Origin: Streptomyces sp. S3(2020)
Lineage (GTDB): Bacteria; Actinomycetota; Actinomycetes; Streptomycetales; Streptomycetaceae
Assembly: GCF_013044505.1 (NCBI RefSeq)
Contig: NZ_JABERD010000007.1
Location: 44,647-108,646, forward strand
Direction: 5' to 3'
Length of the DNA stretch: 64,000 nucleotides
Below, piece by piece: positions 54,376 to 62,687 of the stretch. The translations under genes and the position numbers were made by a program. The notes beneath the pieces were generated by a model. It did no database searches and was not told the DNA's origin. It saw nothing but the letters and a program-made list of their open reading frames with translations. Position 1 is the stretch's first letter. Every line of letters starts with the position of its first letter.

Positions 54376-54888
54376 GGCACCACTTGCCGGTCTCCGCATC
54401 CTGTTCCCAGCTCGGCCGTCCTCGGCGGGTCTCGTTGATGCCCAGGACTGTGACCTGCGAGCCAGCTGCGGATCCTGTGCGGCCTGGATGACCGTGAAGC
54501 CGGCATCCCGTATGCGGCACCCGGCCGCACCCCGCAGCCGGGCAGTCAGCCCGGCACCGGACGGGATCTGCGGGATCTGCTCGTTGAAGGGCCGGCGAGG
54601 GCAGCCGACCTCGCGGCACCTTCAGGGCGCTTGTGCCAGCGGAACTCCAATCCGCTCTCGCCGTACGGGAGATCGCGCGCCCGGGCCACCGCCGATCCCT
54701 TCACCCGGGTGGCGAAGACCCCCGGAGGCCGGGCTGGCCCTGGCTGTCTCGTCGGCCGTGACCAGGTGGACCCTGCGTCCTCCGTCGGCCAGCCGGTCAA
54801 CCCGCGCGACGGACACCCCGTAGAGGTCGAGCGGCAACGTCGCATAGTTGACCGAACCCTTGGCTCCTGCATCATCGTTCGGCGGCAA
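54376..54888 (-). pseudogene. ISL3-like transposase remnant, frameshifted
   Basis: Starts at ATG 54888 (MPPNDDAGAKGSVNYATLPL, DLYGVSVARVDRLADGGRRV) and continues in other frames through GVFATRVKGSAV, RDLPYGESGLEFRWHKR, and VTVLGINETRRGRPSWEQDA near 54430-54370. The order of these pieces, with the LGIxETRRGRP block, is that of ISL3 transposases. At least two frame changes and loss of the C-terminus make it dead. Confidence 0.6.
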
Positions 54889-54942
54889 GAACAGAGATGA
54901 TCACTCTGGCCCACGGGCATCCCCCATCCGGGGCCGTGCCGA

Positions 54943-55420
54943 ATGCCTGATGACAATCCGCCGAGGCATTCCAGGCACGGCTCGGCGAGAACCACGCCGA
55001 CTCGCCCAGCATCTGGCTCAAGCTTCGCGAGATGGGCCCCGGAATCGCCGCGCTGGACTGCAACCAGGCGCTCGACGCGGCACTCTGCCAAGGCTGGAAC
55101 GACGGCCAGAAGGCCAAGTTCGATGACCAGTGGTGTCTCCGGCGGTTAACCCCGCGCAAGCCGCGCAGCAAGTGGTCCAAGGCCAACCGGGACAAGGTGG
55201 CCGCCTTGATCGAGCAGGGCCGGATGCATCCGCCGGGAGCTCTGACCGCCGACCCGGCCGCGGCGGAGTTCTTCGAGACACTGGACACTGGACCGGCAGA
55301 ACCACTACGCGATCCTGTACCGGATCCAGGACGCCAAGAAGGTTGAGGTCGAGCGCGTCGGATCGAAGAGTACGTAGCGATGCTGGCGAAGGGCGCGAAG
55401 CCGCACCCGTGGTCACTGAG
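54943..55420 (+). pseudogene. YdeI/OmpD-associated family protein, multiple frameshifts
   Basis: ATG 54943 begins MPDDNP, then the frame shifts and continues EAFQARLGENHADSPSIWLK, LDCNQALDAALCQGWNDGQK, RRLTPRKPRSKWSKANRDK and AALIEQGRMHPPG. After AAEFFETLD another shift leads to LDRQNHYAILYRIQDAKK, and a third to RIEEYVAMLAKGAKPHP. These are consecutive blocks of the YdeI family, whose intact members are about 190 aa. Three indels have destroyed the gene. Confidence 0.7.
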
Positions 55421-55646
55421 AGGGACCGCGGCCGTGTGCTGCCCTGGGCTCCTGGCGCGCCTGCGGCCCCGGTAGCAGCCACCAACTGCCCTCGCTGAGC
55501 GTAACGAGACGTCAGAGTCCCTGAGCAGGCACACCGCTCAAGATCGAAGACTCGACTAAGTCACCCGGGACCAGCGCAACGCACTCGCGGAGTTGGGCGC
55601 CAACTGGGCATGATGTTGCTGCCTGGTCGTGTGATGCTGGTACGGG

Positions 55647-55677
55647 CGCCCGCCCCTGATTGACGCAGGGGCGGGCG
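55647..55677 (-). terminator. 12-bp hairpin after the PASTA protein gene
   Basis: CGCCCGCCCCTG (55647-55658) pairs perfectly with CAGGGGCGGGCG (55666-55677) around a 7-nt loop. It lies 23 nt beyond the stop of the minus-strand gene ending at 55700. Confidence 0.75.
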
Positions 55678-55699
55678 TCTGTACTGGCTCAGGGCCTGG

Positions 55700-56239
55700 T
55701 CAGCCGGCGCAGACGGTGAAGTTGACCGTGTCGCCTGTCTTGACGGTCTTCGGGGCGTGCGGGGACACGCCGAGTACCGAGCCCGGCTTGCAGCCCTTGA
55801 CGGCCTTCTTCGTGACAGTGCCGAGTGTCGTCTGCGTCTTCTCCAAGTACGTCTTGGCTCCGTCCAGACTCCAGCCCGCGAAGTCGATCGGGACGGTCTG
55901 GCCGTCGGGGAAGAGGTACAGCATGGTGGTGGTGTCGGTGTTGGTGGCCGTACTGGTAGCCGCCGGGGTCGAGCTGTTGGTGGCCGTGCTGGTGGCCGCC
56001 GAGGTCGAGCTGCCGCCGCCGGCGATCGAGGTGGCCAGGGCCGTGCCCCCACCCGCCGCGATGAGGGCGGCGGCGACGGCGGCGATGCCGACGGTGCGCC
56101 TGCGCCGGGTACGGCGCAGGATCTGCGGCGCGTCGAAGTCGGGGGCCTCTGCGGAGTTCGCGAACCGGTTCATGGCGTTCATCAGTTCCTCTTCGAAGGG
56201 TGTGCAGCCGGAAGACCGTGCATCGCCGTACGAGTTCAT
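55700..56239 (-). CDS. Membrane protein with extracytoplasmic PASTA domain, sigma-factor partner
   Basis: 179 aa; its ATG overlaps the sigma factor stop by 4 nt. The cytoplasmic ~55 residues are followed by one membrane helix (TVGIAAVAAALIAAGGGTAL, about residues 49-68). A Thr/Ser/Ala-rich linker (about 75-100) leads to a single PASTA-like domain (VPIDFAGWSLDGAKTYLEKT through KTGDTVNFTVCAG) with two Cys that may bond. PASTA domains bind peptidoglycan fragments or related ligands. Coupling to an ECF sigma gene makes it a candidate membrane anti-sigma or sensor, though no zinc anti-sigma motif is visible. Confidence 0.8.
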   Translation of the reverse strand: MNSYGDARSSGCTPFEEELMNAMNRFANSAEAPDFDAPQILRRTRRRRTVGIAAVAAALIAAGGGTALATSIAGGGSSTSAATSTATNSSTPAATSTATNTDTTTMLYLFPDGQTVPIDFAGWSLDGAKTYLEKTQTTLGTVTKKAVKGCKPGSVLGVSPHAPKTVKTGDTVNFTVCAG

Positions 56240-56757
56240 CGGATTCCTTCCGTGTGCTGCCGTGGTGAAGGGGCGGAGAGTACGGGGATCTGGTCTCTGA
56301 GCTTCTCGATCCCGCGGGCGAGCTGGGAGCGCACCGTGCTGGGCGATATGCCCAGGTCGGCTGCGATCTCGATGTCGGAGAGGTCGTGGAAATACCGCAG
56401 CACCACGACCGTGCGCATCCGCATGGGAAGTTGTTGCAGGGCGCGCACCAACTGGTCCCGGTTGTCCACCTGTCCGAACTCGTCTCCCGGGGCGGCTTTG
56501 TCACCGCTTTCCGGATCGGAGGTCGTGACCAGGCGGCGGAACCTGCGCCAGCGGTCGTTGGCCAGGTTCACCATGATCCGCCGCACATAGAGGTCCGGAG
56601 CGTCCTTCCCGGCGATGGTGCGCCATTTGCGGCAGGCCCGCTCCAGGGTCTCCTGGACCAAGTCCTCCGCCGCCTCACGGTTGCCCGTCAGGACGAAGGC
56701 TCCCCGGAACAGCGCGGTCGACCTCGCGGCGACGAAGGCCTGGAAGTCCGTCTCCAT
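56236..56757 (-). CDS. SigE-family ECF RNA polymerase sigma factor
   Basis: 173 aa from ATG 56757 with GGGAGG 6 nt upstream; the frame is open 19 codons further. Region 2 is FQAFVAARSTALFRGAFVLT, then EAAEDLVQETLERACRKW (about residues 5-45), and region 4 is LVRALQQLPMRMRTVVVLRY, then IEIAADLGISPSTVRSQLAR (about 105-155). The size and motifs are those of the SigE-type family of actinobacteria. It directs transcription of an unknown regulon, probably with the co-translated PASTA membrane protein as its regulator. Confidence 0.92.
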   Translation of the reverse strand: METDFQAFVAARSTALFRGAFVLTGNREAAEDLVQETLERACRKWRTIAGKDAPDLYVRRIMVNLANDRWRRFRRLVTTSDPESGDKAAPGDEFGQVDNRDQLVRALQQLPMRMRTVVVLRYFHDLSDIEIAADLGISPSTVRSQLARGIEKLRDQIPVLSAPSPRQHTEGIR

Positions 56758-56978
56758 ACGCGCCTCCCTTCCTGTCACCTCTCCTCGACGTGAACACCGC
56801 CTCATCTGCTGCACGGTCGCACTGAGACCTGGGTCACAGGCGCCGTACCCGACAACCAGCGCCTACGGACTGCCTGCGTCACCACCCGCCGAACCCGCGG
56901 ACACCTCAGCACCGCTCAACTTTGAAGACCCGAAAACCCACTGGTGGAAACATCGGCAGGACGCCCCGAGTCGACCTC

Positions 56979-57080
56979 ACCGACGGCCCGGTGGCCCTTG
57001 AGGCGATCCGTCCCCCATTCGACTGCGTGTCGCTGCTCGTAGTCGTCCTTGTCGAACGGGCGGGGCCGCCTCACGCTGTC
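56979..57080 (-). pseudogene. IS5-like transposase C-terminal remnant
   Basis: On the minus strand about 25 codons read FDKDDYEQRHAVEWGTDRLK, GHRAV, which match the closing DDE-Glu region of IS5-type transposases (DYxxRHAVExxxNRLKxHRAVATR). No further family sequence is found on either side. Confidence 0.55.
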
Positions 57081-57090
57081 GAAGTCAACT

Positions 57091-58014
57091 GTGGGACCGC
57101 GCTTAAACGCTCCCACACCACGCAGAGACAAAATCGCAGGTCACAGCGGTTCGAATGCCACCCTGGGTGCGTACGCGGCAGAGTTCGCTGCACCACTGAG
57201 CGGCATTCGCTGCACGCCATGCCCCCTCGAGAACCGCGCTTTTGCAGGTCCCGCAAGGTCCGGTAGGCCAGCCGGAGCCTGCTCTGCCGCCCGTGCACCA
57301 TGCAACCGGCTCTGACGTCGTCATCGGCCCCTTGATCTTGGCCACCACCTACTGACGTCCAACGGTTCTACGAAGACCGGAAGTTCACCGCCGGCGCCTA
57401 CGCCGCACCTCGCGTGGTGCGGCGGATCGGCATCGGCCCCACGATCGTCACCGGCTTCCCGTGGTTCAGCCTGTCCCTGCTGCTGGTGCCGCTGGCCGAC
57501 GGCCCGGGGCAGCTACCTGATCGCTGCCAACTTCCGGGTACGCCCTCTCGGCACGGTGGGCGCCGTGCCGAGCGCGGCTCGGAATCCTCCGCATCGCCAC
57601 CACCTCCGGCCGCCAGGACCCAGCCCCTCGGCGACAGCCCAGACGTCTTCAGGGGCGAGGAGTTGAGAGACACCTCAACCCCGCCTTCGCCCACCGCAGC
57701 TCGTGGACGGACGTCTCAGCATCTCAGTACGGCGTCTCAGGCAGCACGTGTTTCCGCAGCTCAGGGTGGGTGAGACGGTTGCGTCGTCGCGGGTTGGGCG
57801 GTAGTGGTTGCGGTGGCTCCCGGGTGTCTTCGAACCTGTGGGTGTCGCACCGACCGAGGCGTATCCGAAAGCGCCGAGGAGTCTGCTGACGACTCTCCCC
57901 CATGCCCGCCCACCGGGCATCGGTGTGCCCGTGTCGGGTGCCCGTGCCTGTCGGGAGAGTCGGCGCGGACCGGTAGCGAACCCATAGGGATCACGAGAAG
58001 AAGGAACCAACAGC
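57091..58014. other. Gene-free stretch with nested inverted repeats
   Basis: Frames here are short and weakly biased. Close to the next gene, CGACTCTCCC (57890-57899) pairs with GGGAGAGTCG (57953-57962), enclosing ATGCCC/GGGCAT (57902-57907 and 57915-57920). This could fold in the leader of the downstream gene. A frame at about 57360-57520 reads a hydrophobic segment but has no start or family match. Confidence 0.4.
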
Positions 58015-58920
58015 ATGAGCAGGAACACCCACGCACGCCGTCGCCCGGGCCGCCGTGCGGCCGTCGCCGGACTCGTCCTGGCCGTTGCCCTCGGTGTGTC
58101 GACGCAGGTAGCAGCCCAGGGCGCAGTCACCGCTCCCGCCAAGGCATCCGCGAAGGCGTCCACCGGGCCGCGTTCGGTCACCGGCTTCAACGGTGACGTG
58201 GTGACTCAGGTCGCCGACTTCTACGGCGCCTACATCGACTCGCGGGACGACGCCGCGGGCCCGGATGCCAAATTGGCCAAGGCGCTGCGTGCGCACTACC
58301 TGACCCCGGCCTTCGCACAGCGGCTGGAGACGTGGGAGAAGAAGAACAACCTGGACGGTCTCCTGCGTGCCCAGAACGTTCCGGTGGACTGGACGGTGAG
58401 CGAGGGCCGCAACGGCCTGGAGGCCGTCGTCACCCTCGCTTTCGGCGGCGGGGAGTCTCCGACGACCGTGACCAGGCTCGTGGTGAAGCAGGAGCCGATC
58501 GGCGGCATCAGCGACATCCGCACCACGAGCACCACCCCCGCCGCGGTGCGGTCGGTGAGTGGCAGGACTGGTGACTCGGTGACCCGGGTCGCCGACTTCT
58601 ACGGGGCGTACGTCGACGCCAAGGACGCCCCCGCGGGCCCGGATGCCAAATTGGCCAAGGCACTGCGTGCGCACTACCTGACCCCGGCCTTCGCACAGCG
58701 GCTGGAAGCGTGGGAGAAGAAGAACAACCTGGACGGCGTCCTGCGTGCCCAGAACGTCCCCGTGGACTGGACGGTGAGCGAGGGGCGCAACAGCGGCGAG
58801 ATCGTCGTCACCCACTCCTTCGGCGGCGGGGAGTCTCCGACGGTCACGACCAACCTCGTCGTGGAGCTGGAGCCGGTGTACGGCGACGTCACCGACATCC
58901 GCACCAAGAACACCCGCTGA
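58015..58920 (+). CDS. Secreted protein of two near-identical ~126-residue repeats
   Basis: 301 aa, with AAGGAA 9 nt before the ATG. The signal peptide (RRAAVAGLVLAVALGVSTQV, about residues 15-34) is followed by two copies of a domain, about 55-175 and 180-300. Each runs VADFYGAYxD, LAKALRAHYLTPAFAQRLE, WEKKNNLDG, NVPVDWTVSEG, GGGESP, to a closing DIRT. The DNA repeat period is 378 bp and long stretches are identical, so duplication is recent or is maintained by conversion. Each unit resembles DUF3828-type small secreted domains. No catalytic motif. Function unknown. Confidence 0.82.
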   Translation: MSRNTHARRRPGRRAAVAGLVLAVALGVSTQVAAQGAVTAPAKASAKASTGPRSVTGFNGDVVTQVADFYGAYIDSRDDAAGPDAKLAKALRAHYLTPAFAQRLETWEKKNNLDGLLRAQNVPVDWTVSEGRNGLEAVVTLAFGGGESPTTVTRLVVKQEPIGGISDIRTTSTTPAAVRSVSGRTGDSVTRVADFYGAYVDAKDAPAGPDAKLAKALRAHYLTPAFAQRLEAWEKKNNLDGVLRAQNVPVDWTVSEGRNSGEIVVTHSFGGGESPTVTTNLVVELEPVYGDVTDIRTKNTR

Positions 58921-58966
58921 CAGCACACTCCCTGACGCCGCGTCCGCGCCGCCTTGCCCGGCCCAA

Positions 58967-59000
58967 GCCCGGCCCGCCGTCGATCGGAGGCGGGCCGGGC
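58967..59000. terminator. Bidirectional 12-bp hairpin between convergent genes
   Basis: GCCCGGCCCGCC (58967-58978) pairs perfectly with GGCGGGCCGGGC (58989-59000), with a 10-nt loop. It sits between the plus-strand stop at 58920 and the minus-strand stop at 59013, so it serves both transcripts. Confidence 0.8.
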
Positions 59001-59012
59001 GACGCTGCTTCG

Positions 59013-60242
59013 TCAGCCGTCGGACGCTTCCATGTTGGCGGCGGGGATCGGGACCCAGCGGCCGGGGCGGTGGTAGATGCGGTCGTACCGGTAGCCGTCC
59101 AGTCCCTTGATGCTGGTGCTGCGGAAGGGACGCCCGTGGTCGTCGATGCGAACCGTGCCGGTGCGGCCTTGCGAGGACCACGTCAGATCGAGGTACCAGT
59201 CGCAGGTGCAGGACTCGTTGAGTGCCGAGACCACAAAGACCTCGGGCTCCTGAAGAGACACCCGGTAGGGGAAGTCGATCGCGGGGATCTTCGTGCCCGC
59301 CCCGTTGTCACCGGGCATCGAACGGGCCTGGGGTTGGTACGCATCGAGGTCCACGGAGAAGTACCGAGGAACGATGCCGGCGCCGCAGCCGTCGCCCAGG
59401 GAGTAGACCGTGCCGCGGTCCGCGGCGGGGGTGTCGCGGTTGACCATACGCACGTGAAGAGCGTCAAGGACCACGGCGGCGGAGCCGCGTCCCTGCACGG
59501 TGATCTGTACATCGGTGGCGCCTGCGTGCACCGCCCGCTGGGAGGAGACCCACGCCTCGGTGTCCTCCGGGTGCGGCGGCTGCGGGACCTGCCCCGGCGC
59601 CTTGGCTACGACGTAGGCCACGCCGCAACCGGTGCGTCCACGGGCGGTCCAGGTGAGGGGAGCCACGGGTCGGACCGTACCCGCGCCGGACCGGTTCGCC
59701 TGGGGGCCGCCGCCGTCATGTGTGGCCGACGCGGAGGGAGGCCCGGCGGCGGACGCGGTCAGACCGAGCAACGCGACGACGAGCGAAGCCGCCAGCACCG
59801 TCCACCGCACGGATCGCAGCCGGGAACGCCCAACGGCCGATGGGATCGCCCTGGGTGCCGCCACGTCCTGCCTGTCCCCGATGTCGGCAGCGGTCGATGC
59901 GACATCTCCAGCGGCGTCGATCAACACCCCTGCGTTCGTGCTGGAGTGGAGCGCTGGAGCCTGCTGGGCGCGGGAAGGTCCTGGTCGTTGGCGCGCGGCG
60001 TGGGCCAGGATCCACCGGCGGTGCAACTCCGTGCGCTCTTCGGGGGAGGCACCACAGAGCGCAGCGAACCGCTCGACTACGGCGAAGTCCTGCGGGACCG
60101 ACTCTCCGGAGCAGTACCGATGCAGGGTGGAGGGGTGCATGTCCAGCCGACGGGCCAGTGCCGCGTAGCTGCGGTCGGTGCCTTCCTTCAAACGCCTCAG
60201 CAGCAACGCGAATTCCGCTACGTCATCGTGACTCGAATCCAT
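59013..60242 (-). CDS. Membrane-anchored helix-turn-helix protein
   Basis: 409 aa from ATG 60242 (ATG 60275 is in frame; neither has a clear ribosome site). Residues ~5-80 are an XRE-type helix-turn-helix (FALLLRRLKEGTDRSYAALA, then RRLDMHPSTLHRYCSGESVP). A linker leads to one membrane helix (VRWTVLAASLVVALLGLTAS, about 165-184). The outer ~220 residues contain Cys pairs (TGCGVAY, DGCGAG, ESCTCDWYLD) and read as a beta-rich domain. An HTH inside and a folded domain outside suggest a one-component membrane sensor. The family is frequent in Streptomyces and uncharacterised. Confidence 0.82.
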   Translation of the reverse strand: MDSSHDDVAEFALLLRRLKEGTDRSYAALARRLDMHPSTLHRYCSGESVPQDFAVVERFAALCGASPEERTELHRRWILAHAARQRPGPSRAQQAPALHSSTNAGVLIDAAGDVASTAADIGDRQDVAAPRAIPSAVGRSRLRSVRWTVLAASLVVALLGLTASAAGPPSASATHDGGGPQANRSGAGTVRPVAPLTWTARGRTGCGVAYVVAKAPGQVPQPPHPEDTEAWVSSQRAVHAGATDVQITVQGRGSAAVVLDALHVRMVNRDTPAADRGTVYSLGDGCGAGIVPRYFSVDLDAYQPQARSMPGDNGAGTKIPAIDFPYRVSLQEPEVFVVSALNESCTCDWYLDLTWSSQGRTGTVRIDDHGRPFRSTSIKGLDGYRYDRIYHRPGRWVPIPAANMEASDG

Positions 60243-60421
60243 GTGGTCCGTACTCGTATCCGCTTGTCGACCCATACAGGCCGGTCCCGATGGGGCACTG
60301 CGCCCCCGGCGCTCCCCGTATCTGCACGCTGATACGCACGGGACGGTTCCAGGGAAGTCTTCCGGGTCTCGGAAGTACGCATGGGCGTCTCGTCGCGGCC
60401 GGTGCCGTCGACCCGGCAGGC

Positions 60422-62635
60422 TCAGGTGGTGGCGTCCCGGTAGTCGCCCAGGCAGCGGAAGGCGCCCGGCGTCGCGCGGAAGAGGTACATCGCGTCCGTG
60501 TAGCGATGGGTGGCCGAGTCGTAGCGCAGCCGCTTGGTGATCCCCTTGTAGTCGGTTTCTCTCAACTGGCCCACGATCGCGCCCCGTTCGGCGTGCGACG
60601 CCCCCAGGGCCGCCATGGCGCGGGCCACGAAGTGCGTCGCGTCGTAGGCCTCGGCGGAGTACCGGGGCGGCGCGGTCCTGAAGCGTGCGCGGTAGGTGGT
60701 GACGAACGACTTCGCGGCCGTCACCCGGGTGGGGTCCAGGAACGCGGCGGCGAACACCCAGCCTTGGGCCGCGTCGCCCGCCGAGGTGAGGAAGCGGGTG
60801 TCGAGGGCGCGCCCGCCGGCCAGCCGTGCGCCGGAATAGCCCACCGCCGTCAGCGCCCTGGCCAGCCGTGCCGCCCGGAGATACCCGCCGCCGAACACCA
60901 CCGCGTCCGCTCCCGCATCCGTCACCGACCTCGCCAGGGCACGGAAGTCGGCCGTATCGCTCTCGGCGGCGAGAGTGCGCCGGATGACGGTGCGTTGCCC
61001 AGTGCGCACGGCCTCGTCGATGCCCGAGCACAGCCGCCAGCTGTAGTCGCCCTCGGCGGCGTCGTCGATCAGCACCGCCTTGCGGGCCGCCACGGTGCGC
61101 ACGAGGTACGCGACGAGCGGCGCCGCCAGGGTGGAGTCATCGGGGCGGGTGGCCGCGTAGACCCGGTAGGTGGTCGGGGAGACCTCGTCGAGTCCGGTGG
61201 ACACCGTGACCATGGGGAGCCGCGCCCGCTGGTAGAGGTCGAGAGTGGCCCTGGCGCAGGCGTCCGTGGTCGGCCCGAGCACCGCCAGGACCCGCGCGTC
61301 CGCCGCCAGTTGCCCGGCGATCCGTCGCGCCCGGGTGGTGGCGCCCTCGTCGTCGTGCACCTGGAGCGCCAGGTCGAAGCCGCGTCCGGCAAGGGAGTTG
61401 AGATGGTCGACGGCGAGCCGGGCGCCGTTCTCCTGAGCCTGGCCGACCTCTTTCTGCTCGCCGCTCAGATCGGCGTGCAGGGCGACGACCAGCCGCGGCA
61501 GCGGGCTCGAAGTGCCCTGGGCCGAGGCACGGCCTGGACTTCCGGCCGTCCGCCACAACGCCGTTCCGCCCGCCGCCAGTACGCCGGCGGCAGAGCCGAG
61601 CGCCAGGAAGCGGCGGCGTGTGGCACCCCCACCGACCGTGGCACCCCCACCACCCGTGGGGCCCCCACCGCCCGTGGGAGCCGTGTCGACGGCCGTGGTC
61701 GCGGTGGACACCTCGGTCGCCTCGACGGCGGGCAGGGCGAGCACGGCCGCCGAACGGCGTGCGATCAGCCGGGTCACGGGCTCCGGCAACCAGCCACCGC
61801 CACCGCCATAACCATCTCCACCGCCCTCGCCCTCGCCCTCCAGGACCCGCCGCACCTCGGCCACCCCCGGCCGCGAGGCGGGCTCCTTGTCCAGGCAGCT
61901 CCGCAGCAGCGGCAGCAACGACTGCGGTACGCCGTCCAGTAGAGGCGGGTCATGGATCGTGCGCATCAGCGTCTCGGCCGCGGAACCCCGCCCGAAGGGG
62001 CGCTCACCGGTCACCGCGTACACCAGCAGACAGCCGAGCGAGAAGACATCGCTGGGCGGACCGATCTCCCGGCCCCTGCCCTGGGCCTGCTCGGGAGAGA
62101 GGAACCCCGGGGAGCCCACCACCATCCCGCTGGCGGTGAGCGCGGTGTCCTCCGGCATCCGGGCGATACCGAAGTCGATCATCCGGGGTCCGTCGACCGC
62201 GAGCAGCACGTTGCCGGGTTTGACGTCCCGGTGCACGAGGCCCGCCGTGTGCACCGCGTCCAGCGCCACGGCCAGCCGCGCCCCGAGAACGCGGACGCTG
62301 TCGTACGGCAGGGGGCCGCACTCCGTCAGAGCCTCGTCCAGGGCGGGACCCGGTACGAACGCCGTGGCGAGCCAGGGTGATTCCGCGTCCGGGTCGGCGT
62401 CGAGCAGCGGCACCACCCAAGGGCTCACGACCCGCCCCGCCGTCTCCACCTCACGCCGGAACCGGGCCCGGAACCCCGCATCGCCGGCATACGCCGCACG
62501 GATCACCTTCACGGCGGCGAGCGCGCCACCGGGGGAACGGCCCAGGTACACCACACCCATGCCGCCCGCACCGAGCCGGCGCAGCAGCCGGTAGTCCGCG
62601 ATCCTGGCCGGGTCGGCTCCGCGCAACGGCTCCAT
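60422..62635 (-). CDS. Ser/Thr kinase fused to a solute-binding domain
   Basis: 737 aa from ATG 62635; the frame is open 34 codons further without better signals. The kinase domain (about 15-275) is canonical: GAGGMGVVYLGR, AAVKVIRA, HRDVKPGNVLL, IDFGIARM and SPEQAQGR. A Gly/Pro/Thr linker (about 275-340) is followed by an RRRFLALGSAAGVLAAGG segment near residue 341, which looks like an internal Tat-like/transmembrane anchor. The outside (about 375-737) is a branched-chain amino-acid-type periplasmic binding fold (LGPTTDACARATLDLYQR, AEAYDATHFVARAM). It therefore looks like a one-protein receptor kinase sensing a small ligand. A paralogue lies immediately upstream. Confidence 0.9.
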   Translation of the reverse strand: MEPLRGADPARIADYRLLRRLGAGGMGVVYLGRSPGGALAAVKVIRAAYAGDAGFRARFRREVETAGRVVSPWVVPLLDADPDAESPWLATAFVPGPALDEALTECGPLPYDSVRVLGARLAVALDAVHTAGLVHRDVKPGNVLLAVDGPRMIDFGIARMPEDTALTASGMVVGSPGFLSPEQAQGRGREIGPPSDVFSLGCLLVYAVTGERPFGRGSAAETLMRTIHDPPLLDGVPQSLLPLLRSCLDKEPASRPGVAEVRRVLEGEGEGGGDGYGGGGGWLPEPVTRLIARRSAAVLALPAVEATEVSTATTAVDTAPTGGGGPTGGGGATVGGGATRRRFLALGSAAGVLAAGGTALWRTAGSPGRASAQGTSSPLPRLVVALHADLSGEQKEVGQAQENGARLAVDHLNSLAGRGFDLALQVHDDEGATTRARRIAGQLAADARVLAVLGPTTDACARATLDLYQRARLPMVTVSTGLDEVSPTTYRVYAATRPDDSTLAAPLVAYLVRTVAARKAVLIDDAAEGDYSWRLCSGIDEAVRTGQRTVIRRTLAAESDTADFRALARSVTDAGADAVVFGGGYLRAARLARALTAVGYSGARLAGGRALDTRFLTSAGDAAQGWVFAAAFLDPTRVTAAKSFVTTYRARFRTAPPRYSAEAYDATHFVARAMAALGASHAERGAIVGQLRETDYKGITKRLRYDSATHRYTDAMYLFRATPGAFRCLGDYRDATT

Positions 62636-62687
62636 CAACGCCCCGTCGGACGAACGCCGTAGTCGGACAGGTGAGCGCCTGATCCCA

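Noticed and set aside
59013..61031. Long minus frame that would extend the HTH protein to 672 aa
   Set aside because: The extra N-terminal part is an out-of-frame reading of the kinase/binding-domain gene; the HTH begins right after ATG 60242.
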